From the NCBI GenBank assembly GCA_022601315.1, contig JAHZIU010000095.1, forward strand, positions 1-6,233: a DNA stretch of 6,233 bases, given 5' to 3'. The first letter of the stretch is position 1. Each line of letters starts with the position of its first letter. Source of the DNA: Betaproteobacteria bacterium (GTDB taxonomy: Bacteria; Pseudomonadota; Gammaproteobacteria; Burkholderiales; Nitrosomonadaceae). The translations under genes and the position numbers were made by a program. Under the pieces are notes generated by a model, which worked only from the letters and a program-made list of their open reading frames with translations, ran no database searches and had not been told where the DNA came from. Positions 1 through 5,293 of the stretch are shown here, piece by piece.

Positions 1-86
1 ACTTTGCAGTTAAGGTTGAAACAGCTTATCGGAATATCTGGAAAAAATGGTGCCAGGAAAACCATAATATGGATGAAAAATCATGA
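1..86 (+). CDS. C-terminal tail of an upstream protein, probably a TPR/SPINDLY-like O-GlcNAc transferase (5' partial)
   Basis: An open frame enters from the left edge (first complete codon at base 3) and ends with TGA at 84-86. Its last 27 residues include [14 protein letters not shown]. An acidic residue followed by AYRxMWxxWC is the usual extreme C-terminus of bacterial tetratricopeptide-repeat proteins with a SPINDLY/OGT-type glycosyltransferase domain, which often sit in or beside polysaccharide clusters. The stop overlaps the next start codon by four bases (ATGA at 83-86), so the frame is very probably a real gene that is translationally coupled to rfbF. No catalytic part lies in the window, so the family call rests only on the tail motif. 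A different glycosyltransferase or TPR protein is possible. Confidence 0.55.
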   Translation, partial: FAVKVETAYRNIWKKWCQENHNMDEKS

Positions 87-856
87 AAGCTATCATTCTT
101 GCAGGTGGACTGGGAACGCGAATCTGTGAAGAAACAACGCTAAGACCCAAACCCATGATAGAAATCGGCGGAAGACCCATGCTGTGGCACATCATGAAAA
201 TGTATTCCGCGTATGGTATTCATGAATTCATAATTTGTTGCGGCTATAAGGGCTACATGATTAAAGAATACTTCGCCAACTACTTCTTGCATATGTCTGA
301 CGTGACCTTCTGCATGAAGAACAATCAAATGGAAGTGCATGAACAGCATGTTGAGCCGTGGCGTGTCACACTGGTCGATACCGGTGATAACACCATGACC
401 GGTGGGCGTTTAAAACGCGTTGCGCAATATGTACAAGATGAAGAGGCATTTTGCTTCACTTATGGTGATGGCGTGGCTGACGTCAACATCAGCCAACTAA
501 TCGAATTCCATAAGCAGCACAATAAACACGCAACAGTGACAGCAGTTCAACCGCCCGGTCGTTATGGCGCACTTAATATGGATGGGAAATCTGTTCGGGG
601 CTTTATTGAAAAACCGCAAGGAGACGGCGGATGGATTAATGGGGGGTTTTTCGTGTTAACGCCTTATTGCCTTGATCTAATCGATGACGATGCAACACAT
701 TGGGAAGGCAAACCACTCAATAATCTGGCCACCCAGAATGATCTGATGGCTTATGAGCACAGCGGCTTTTGGCAACCAATGGATACATTGCGAGACAAGA
801 AATATTTAGAGGAATTGTGGCAAGCTGACAAAGCACCGTGGAAAAAATGGCCATGA
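83..856 (+). CDS. rfbF: Glucose-1-phosphate cytidylyltransferase
   Basis: This enzyme joins CTP and alpha-D-glucose 1-phosphate to give CDP-glucose and pyrophosphate in the cytoplasm, the entry step to CDP-linked deoxysugars. The 257-residue protein has the length and motifs of the RfbF/DdhA family. The nucleotide-binding loop LAGGLGTR lies at residues 6-13 and [10 protein letters not shown] at 21-30, with K23 as the conserved lysine. The metal and sugar-binding YGDGVAD lies at 127-133, FIEKP at 174-178, and INGGFFV at 185-191. The ending [19 protein letters not shown] (228-246) is highly typical. The ATG start overlaps the upstream stop as ATGA, with a weak GGA (71-73) as ribosome site. The 3' end overlaps rfbG by four bases if rfbG starts at 853. 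Nothing is truncated or unusual. Confidence 0.96.
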   Translation: MKAIILAGGLGTRICEETTLRPKPMIEIGGRPMLWHIMKMYSAYGIHEFIICCGYKGYMIKEYFANYFLHMSDVTFCMKNNQMEVHEQHVEPWRVTLVDTGDNTMTGGRLKRVAQYVQDEEAFCFTYGDGVADVNISQLIEFHKQHNKHATVTAVQPPGRYGALNMDGKSVRGFIEKPQGDGGWINGGFFVLTPYCLDLIDDDATHWEGKPLNNLATQNDLMAYEHSGFWQPMDTLRDKKYLEELWQADKAPWKKWP

Positions 857-1914
857 AGATCAATCAAAGTTTCTGGCAAGGTAAGCGTATATTTCTAACC
901 GGGCATACCGGGTTCAAAGGTGGCTGGTTATCATTATGGCTACAAACCATGGGCGCAGAAGTACACGGCTACGCACTTAATCCGTCCACCGAACCGAATC
1001 TCTTTAACACTGCTGACGTTGGAACAAGCATGGCAAGCAGCGAAATTGCCGATATTCGGGATGCGCAAAAACTGCACGATGCCATGCAAAAAGCAGACCC
1101 GCAAATTGTTTTTCATTTGGCCGCACAACCGCTGGTACGTTATTCCTACACGCAACCCGCAGAAACCTATGCCATCAATGTAATGGGAACAGTCAATCTA
1201 CTGGATGCTGTACGCAAAACACCAGGTGTAATAGCTGTCGTCAATGTCACAACGGATAAATGTTATGAAAATCTTGAATGGGTATGGGGCTATCGCGAGA
1301 ACGATCCTCTCGGCGGTTATGATCCATACTCCAGCAGTAAAAGTTGTGCGGAATTAGTTACTACAGCCTATCGCCGATCCTATTTAGCATCAATGGATAT
1401 TGCAGTGGCAAGTGCCAGAGCAGGCAACGTCATCGGTGGCGGGGATTGGGCTGCAGATCGTTTGATCCCGGATTTCTTACGCGCCTTGGATGCTGGTGAA
1501 GTGCTAAAAATTCGATCACCTCATTCGATGCGACCCTGGCAACATGTACTGGAACCACTTTCCGGTTACCTAATGTTGGCAGAACGACTGTTCAAGGATG
1601 GCGCAGATTTTGCACAAGCGTGGAATTTTGGCCCGATTGATGAAGATGCATGTTCAGTACGGTGGATTATCGAACGATTGGCTAAATTCCGAAGTGACGT
1701 CAAATGGCAATGCGACGATAAGCAGCAAGCACAACCACATGAAGCCAATTATTTGAAACTGGACAGCAGTAAAGCACGTAATCAATTAGGCTGGCAATCA
1801 AATTGGCGACTTGAAATGGCGCTAAATAAAACCATTGAGTGGCACCAAGCCTGGCGTAACAAACAAAACATGCGAGTGGTCACGTTAGACCAGATCGCAG
1901 AATACAATCTATAA
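853..1914 (+). CDS. rfbG: CDP-glucose 4,6-dehydratase
   Basis: This NAD-dependent short-chain dehydrogenase (extended SDR) converts CDP-glucose to CDP-4-keto-6-deoxyglucose, the branch point for CDP-linked 6-deoxy- and 3,6-dideoxyhexoses. With the start used here it has 353 residues, normal for RfbG/DdhB. The Rossmann motif [10 protein letters not shown] lies at residues 16-25 and [12 protein letters not shown] at 88-99. TTDK follows at 133-136, and the catalytic pair is Y159/K163 in YDPYSSSK. The later [12 protein letters not shown] and [13 protein letters not shown] segments are family signatures. The frame is open from GTG 838 and also has ATG 847. I chose ATG 853 because it forms an ATGA overlap with the rfbF stop, as at the previous junction, and leaves the usual short N-terminus before the Rossmann strand. 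Substrate is assigned as CDP-glucose from these motifs and from rfbF next door. Confidence 0.95.
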   Translation: MKINQSFWQGKRIFLTGHTGFKGGWLSLWLQTMGAEVHGYALNPSTEPNLFNTADVGTSMASSEIADIRDAQKLHDAMQKADPQIVFHLAAQPLVRYSYTQPAETYAINVMGTVNLLDAVRKTPGVIAVVNVTTDKCYENLEWVWGYRENDPLGGYDPYSSSKSCAELVTTAYRRSYLASMDIAVASARAGNVIGGGDWAADRLIPDFLRALDAGEVLKIRSPHSMRPWQHVLEPLSGYLMLAERLFKDGADFAQAWNFGPIDEDACSVRWIIERLAKFRSDVKWQCDDKQQAQPHEANYLKLDSSKARNQLGWQSNWRLEMALNKTIEWHQAWRNKQNMRVVTLDQIAEYNL

Positions 1915-1926
1915 ATTAGAGGAATC

Positions 1927-2505
1927 ATGTCTCGATTTGATTTTACACCGACACTTTTAGATGGCGTTACGTTAGCACAACGTAAACCTATTGCGGATGA
2001 ACGTGGTTTTTTTTCACGATTTTATTGTGTAGAAGAATTCATTAGCGCTGGCGTCAACAAACCTATAGCACAAATCAACCACACACTTACATGTAAAAAA
2101 GGCGCTGTTCGTGGCATGCATTATCAAAAACCGCCGCATACTGAAACCAAAGTGGTAAGTTGTTTAAAGGGTGAAATCTTTGATGTAGCGGTAGATATTA
2201 GAAAAAATTCGCCCACTTTCTTACATTGGCATGGTGAAATTATTACTGCCAGCAATCGAAGAAGCCTCGTTATTCCGGAAGGCTTCGCGCACGGATTTCA
2301 GGCACTAACTGACGATTGCGAAATCATCTATTGTGTAACTGCAGCTTATTCAGCAGAAAACGAATACATTATCAACGCAATTGACCCAACGATCGCCGTT
2401 TCCTGGCCACTACAGATTACCGAAAGATCTGTGCGGGACAGCGAGCAACCTGATATTGACTCAACATTCACGGGCTTGTCACTACCTGTTCCCAGTACCA
2501 CATAG
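1927..2505 (+). CDS. rfbC: RmlC/RfbC-type cupin sugar-nucleotide 3,5-epimerase
   Basis: This 192-residue protein belongs to the dTDP-4-dehydrorhamnose 3,5-epimerase family, dimeric cupins that epimerise C3 and/or C5 of 4-keto-6-deoxy sugar nucleotides. Family signatures are DERGFFSRFY (24-33), GAVRGMHYQKPP (59-70) with the catalytic-type H65, LKGEIFDVAVDIR (80-92), VIPEGFAHGFQAL (115-127), Y135 and Y141, and DP at 153-154 followed by a SWP. The segment before DP reads NAID where WND or WDD is usual. Placed directly after rfbF-rfbG, its likely substrate is CDP-4-keto-6-deoxyglucose, not the dTDP form; this is inference from context, since the family name is generic. Twelve bases separate it from rfbG, with AGAGGA (1918-1923) just before the ATG. 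Whether it acts at C3, C5 or both cannot be read from sequence. Confidence 0.88.
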   Translation: MSRFDFTPTLLDGVTLAQRKPIADERGFFSRFYCVEEFISAGVNKPIAQINHTLTCKKGAVRGMHYQKPPHTETKVVSCLKGEIFDVAVDIRKNSPTFLHWHGEIITASNRRSLVIPEGFAHGFQALTDDCEIIYCVTAAYSAENEYIINAIDPTIAVSWPLQITERSVRDSEQPDIDSTFTGLSLPVPSTT

Positions 2506-2510
2506 GAGAG
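2504..2510 (+). promoter_or_regulatory. Strong ribosome binding site for the methyltransferase, overlapping the epimerase stop
   Basis: AGGAGAG lies two bases before the ATG at 2513 and begins inside the TAG stop of the epimerase gene (2503-2505). It fixes the methyltransferase start at 2513, although the same frame stays open upstream to 2381 inside the epimerase gene. Confidence 0.75.
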
Positions 2511-2512
2511 AT

Positions 2513-3253
2513 ATGAAAAATTATTTAACCAGCATGTTCTGGGGCCCCACAAACCATGATGAATTTGCAAAGGGGATACAACAGGCAATTAATCAAGTCG
2601 CACCGCAAGGTATTTTTACCGGTGACAATATTTTTACTTTCGGTAGAAATCTGAGTTTTCTCGATGATGAGAGATTTATGACAGCCTTCATCAATCATGT
2701 CGAAACTGATGCTGAGAAAGCCATTATATGGCGAATAAACATCCTATGTTGGGCTGCGCAGCAAAGTATGCGTATTGCAGGAGATTTTATCGAATGTGCC
2801 TGCTACAAGGGCACTTCTGCCAGAATCATTTGTGACTATGTTGAACTTGAAAAAAGTGACAAACAGTATTATTTATATGACTTGTTCGAACACTCTCCCG
2901 AAATGCATCACCATGCCATGCCTGAGCATAGTATGGATCTCTACGCTAAGGTAAAACAACGGTTTGCAGAACTGGAACAGGTTCATGTCACACAAGGCGC
3001 TGTACCAGAAGTATTGCACCGTATCGCGCCTGAAAAAATTGCCTTCCTCCACCTTGATCTCAACAATGCACCGGCTGAAATGGGTGCCTTGGAATTGTTG
3101 TTTAATCGTGTTTCCACCGGCGGCATTATTATTCTGGATGATTATGGATGGCTGGCCTATCGTCCGCAAAAAGAGGCAGAAGATCCATTTTTTGAAGCGC
3201 GGGGTTATCGGGTATTGGAATTGCCTACCGGACAAGGACTCGTAATAAAATAA
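2513..3253 (+). CDS. TylF/MycF-like class I SAM-dependent methyltransferase
   Basis: The 246-residue protein resembles macrocin O-methyltransferase-type enzymes (TylF, MycF, NovP), which are metal-dependent and methylate sugar hydroxyls. The SAM-binding segment is GDFIECACYKGTSARI (90-105). A strand with YYLYDLFEHSP (119-129) follows, then IAFLHLDLNNAP (176-187) and GGIIILDDYGW (203-213). D182, D209 and D210 have the same spacing as the three metal-binding aspartates I recall for NovP (196, 223, 224). The residue two after the first aspartate, the proposed base in NovP, is N184 here. The likely role is O-methylation of the deoxysugar made by the preceding enzymes, before or after transfer. 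No membrane segment or signal peptide is seen. The gene starts 7 bases after the epimerase stop and ends the first operon. The exact acceptor is unknown. Confidence 0.8.
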   Translation: MKNYLTSMFWGPTNHDEFAKGIQQAINQVAPQGIFTGDNIFTFGRNLSFLDDERFMTAFINHVETDAEKAIIWRINILCWAAQQSMRIAGDFIECACYKGTSARIICDYVELEKSDKQYYLYDLFEHSPEMHHHAMPEHSMDLYAKVKQRFAELEQVHVTQGAVPEVLHRIAPEKIAFLHLDLNNAPAEMGALELLFNRVSTGGIIILDDYGWLAYRPQKEAEDPFFEARGYRVLELPTGQGLVIK

Positions 3254-3401
3254 CTTTTACTTGTTTATTAGAAAATAGACTAAAACATAAAACAGTTATC
3301 CTATGTATACAAAATCCTAATGTGATTTAAAGGTTTAATTCTTGATATTACCATTAGTCATTTTAGCAATGAATACAGCAACACCAACTACGAGATGAAT
3401 T
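3254..3401 (+). other. AT-rich intergenic gap, possible promoter region for the E1/acyltransferase genes
   Basis: This is the only sizeable non-coding stretch in the window, and it is only about a quarter G+C. TTGATA at 3342-3347 resembles a -35 element, but the best hexamer at a 16-base spacing (TAGCAA at 3364-3369) is a poor -10. TATACA at 3306-3311 is another possible -10 without a convincing -35. I see no strong GC-rich hairpin followed by a T run that would mark a terminator for the methyltransferase. A weak GAG (3392-3394) precedes the next start codon. The composition and the break in tight gene packing suggest a transcription start here, but no single promoter can be defended. Confidence 0.3.
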
Positions 3402-4298
3402 ATGTTGAGTTCAGAAAGACTTGATCAGGATATTTTGCATCAATTTTTTCGAAAAATGTTCCATATCCGTGTAGTCGAAGAAACACTTCTCGATTTGTTT
3501 GCTCATGGCGTTATCGGGGGCACAGTGCATACTTGTCTGGGTCAGGAAGCAGTGGCCGTTGGGGTTATTTCTGCACTTAACGTCGAAACAGATATTATTT
3601 GCTCTAATCACCGTGGGCATGGTCACTTTCTTGCCTATTGTGGCGATACTCGGAGTTTATTGGCGGAAATACTTGGCCACCCCACTGGGGTTTGTGGAGG
3701 CATTGGTGGCAGCCAGCACCTACAAAAAAAGAATTTTTATTCCAACGGTATTTTGGGTGGCATGTCACCTGTCGCAACGGGCATGGCTTTCGCTGAGAAG
3801 CTAAAAGGCAGCGGCGCAGTAGTGGTGCAATTTATGGGTGATGGGGCTATGGCAGAGGGTGCTGTTTATGAGGCTTTGAACATAGCCGCTTTGTGGAATC
3901 TGCCCATCATGTTTGCGGTTGAACATAACCAGTATGCCCAAAGCACGCATTGGAGCACGCAGCATTCAGGTTCGCTGGAACAACGCAGTGAAGCCTTTGG
4001 TGTACCATCGTTTGCGATTGACGGCAACGACGTAGCGGGTGTAAATGAAACCGCACAACGTCTGATAAATGAAATACGAACACAAAGTGCTCCGCGTTTG
4101 CTCTTCATGCACACGTACCGACTTGGACCACATAGCAAGGGAGATGACCTACGGGATCAAGAAGAACTGGATCATCACCTGCAACGAGAACCCATAAGCC
4201 GCTTACGCGAGAAGCTTGACCAGTCTTTGGTTGCAGAGACTGAGCAATTAGTTCGCCAACAGGTGTCTACCTTGGTTTCTGACTTGAGAGGAAACTAA
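3402..4298 (+). CDS. Thiamine-diphosphate 2-oxoacid dehydrogenase E1, alpha subunit (PdhA/AcoA-like)
   Basis: E1 alpha binds thiamine diphosphate together with E1 beta. The pair decarboxylates a 2-oxoacid and reductively acylates a lipoyl domain. At 298 residues it is shorter than typical PdhA because it lacks an N-terminal extension; the core is complete. H43 in VHTCLGQEA matches the active-site histidine near GQEA, and HRGHGHFLA lies at 70-78. The diphosphate/metal motif starts GDGAMAEG (146-153) and ends EHNQYA (174-179). D147 and N176 keep the 29-residue spacing seen in human E1 alpha, but the first Asn of the usual ENN is His. The lipoyl-facing loop YRLGPHSKGDD has H244 and S245. The gene is 3 bases from E1 beta, and the next gene supplies a lipoyl domain. 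The 2-oxoacid substrate is unknown; pyruvate is the default guess. Confidence 0.9.
   Translation: MLSSERLDQDILHQFFRKMFHIRVVEETLLDLFAHGVIGGTVHTCLGQEAVAVGVISALNVETDIICSNHRGHGHFLAYCGDTRSLLAEILGHPTGVCGGIGGSQHLQKKNFYSNGILGGMSPVATGMAFAEKLKGSGAVVVQFMGDGAMAEGAVYEALNIAALWNLPIMFAVEHNQYAQSTHWSTQHSGSLEQRSEAFGVPSFAIDGNDVAGVNETAQRLINEIRTQSAPRLLFMHTYRLGPHSKGDDLRDQEELDHHLQREPISRLREKLDQSLVAETEQLVRQQVSTLVSDLRGN
4286..4293 (+). promoter_or_regulatory. Ribosome binding site supporting the GTG start of E1 beta
   Basis: GAGAGGAA lies inside the last codons of E1 alpha, seven bases before GTG 4301. No in-frame ATG occurs until residue 69, inside the conserved core, so this site decides for the GTG start. Confidence 0.7.
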
Positions 4299-4300
4299 TC

Positions 4301-5293
4301 GTGGCAAGTTATTTGGCGGGAATTCAAGCAGGGCTGGAAAATGCATTGACGATCAACGAAAAAGTGGTCGTTCTTGGTGAAGATATAGTAGACCCATATG
4401 GCGGCGCTTTCAAGGCTACCAAAGGGTTATCTACAAAATTTCCCGAGCGGGTTATTAGTACACCAATCTGCGAAGGCGGATTCACTGGCGTTGCCGTGGG
4501 AATGGCACTACGTGGTTTTCGGCCAGTCGTAGAGATAATGTTTGGGGACTTCTTGACTCTTTGTACCGATCAAATTGTTAATCACATGGCCAAATTCCCA
4601 GGCATGTTTAATGGTCAGGTAGACGTGCCTCTGGTCATTCGAACACCTATGGGTGGTGGACGGGGTTATGGTGCAACACATAGCCAAAGTCTGGAAAAGA
4701 TGTTCTTAGGGTTGCCCGGCATCAGAGTGGTGGCTCCCTGCCACATACATTCTGTGGGTGACATCCTGCAACATGCAATCCTTACTGACAATGATCCAGT
4801 ACTTTTTATCGAAAACAAGCTACTTTACCCATTGGATCAGCACACGCATATTCTTATAGAACAAACAGACGAAATACCCGGATATCCTACAGTCGCTTTA
4901 AAAAATTTCAGCTCTGGAAAACCGGACGTCACAGTTATCGCTTATGGCGGAATGAGTCGCGAACTTGTTCCACTGCTGGATAAACTACAGATTGATGAAC
5001 TTAATGTAACCGCCGTTTTCCCTTCAAGTTTGTGGCCAGTTCCATTTGAAACTTTGGTGCATTATGGAACGCAGTGTGAGCGCTTGGTTATTTGCGAAGA
5101 AGGCAGCACAGGATTTAATTGGGGAAGCGAACTGGCAGTTCTCCTATACGACAAGCTGAGCAACAAGTTGGCAGCACCCATTGTCCGACTTGCAGCTGCA
5201 TCGCAAGTAATCCCTGCAGCTCGTCGGCTAGAAACAGAGGCCTTGGTCAACGCAGAAAAAATTGAGAATGCAATATGGGAGTTGATGTCATGA
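4301..5293 (+). CDS. Thiamine-diphosphate 2-oxoacid dehydrogenase E1, beta subunit (PdhB/AcoB-like)
   Basis: This 330-residue protein is the partner of the preceding E1 alpha and has the normal length of bacterial E1 beta subunits. VVVLGEDIVDPYGGAFKAT (22-40) is the N-terminal signature. Catalytic-type E58 lies in TPICEGGFTGVAVGMA (54-69). FGDF and TDQIVNHMAKFPGM follow at 81-102. GGGRGYGATHSQS (118-130) carries H127. E58 and H127 keep the 69-residue spacing of the human pair E59/H128. The C-terminal domain, which in the family contacts the E2 subunit-binding domain, reads PSSLWPVPFE (241-250) where DLRTLxPLDxE is usual, so this interface has drifted. Translation starts at GTG. The stop overlaps the next start as ATGA (5290-5293), implying coupled synthesis with the lipoyl-acyltransferase protein. 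It probably acts in a small dedicated complex, not the central pyruvate dehydrogenase. Confidence 0.92.
   Translation: MASYLAGIQAGLENALTINEKVVVLGEDIVDPYGGAFKATKGLSTKFPERVISTPICEGGFTGVAVGMALRGFRPVVEIMFGDFLTLCTDQIVNHMAKFPGMFNGQVDVPLVIRTPMGGGRGYGATHSQSLEKMFLGLPGIRVVAPCHIHSVGDILQHAILTDNDPVLFIENKLLYPLDQHTHILIEQTDEIPGYPTVALKNFSSGKPDVTVIAYGGMSRELVPLLDKLQIDELNVTAVFPSSLWPVPFETLVHYGTQCERLVICEEGSTGFNWGSELAVLLYDKLSNKLAAPIVRLAAASQVIPAARRLETEALVNAEKIENAIWELMS

Noticed and set aside
641..651. G6T5 run in rfbF as a slippage site
   Set aside because: It encodes the conserved NGGFF motif and is short.
838..852. Longer rfbG from GTG 838 or ATG 847
   Set aside because: Possible, but it adds only five or two residues. 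ATG 853 repeats the ATGA overlap seen at the previous junction and gives the usual N-terminus.
2007..2014. Run of eight T as a possible phase-variation slippage site in the epimerase
   Set aside because: It encodes the conserved Gly-Phe-Phe of the family (GGT TTT TTT), so codon choice explains it; the frame is intact.
2381..2512. In-frame upstream extension of the methyltransferase inside the epimerase gene
   Set aside because: The extension would encode the epimerase C-terminus out of frame and has no family similarity. AGGAGAG before ATG 2513 gives a clear start.
2873..3235. Reverse-strand open frame of 120 codons
   Set aside because: It lies wholly antisense to the methyltransferase and has no domain-like features.
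3254..3401. Rho-independent terminator or small RNA in the gap
   Set aside because: No stable GC stem followed by a T run was found by eye on either strand.
3402..5293. YerE-like two-carbon branching enzyme for a CDP-sugar
   Set aside because: YerE is an acetolactate-synthase-type single chain. These two proteins are E1 alpha and beta of dehydrogenase type, with a lipoyl partner next door. A carboligation side role cannot be fully excluded.
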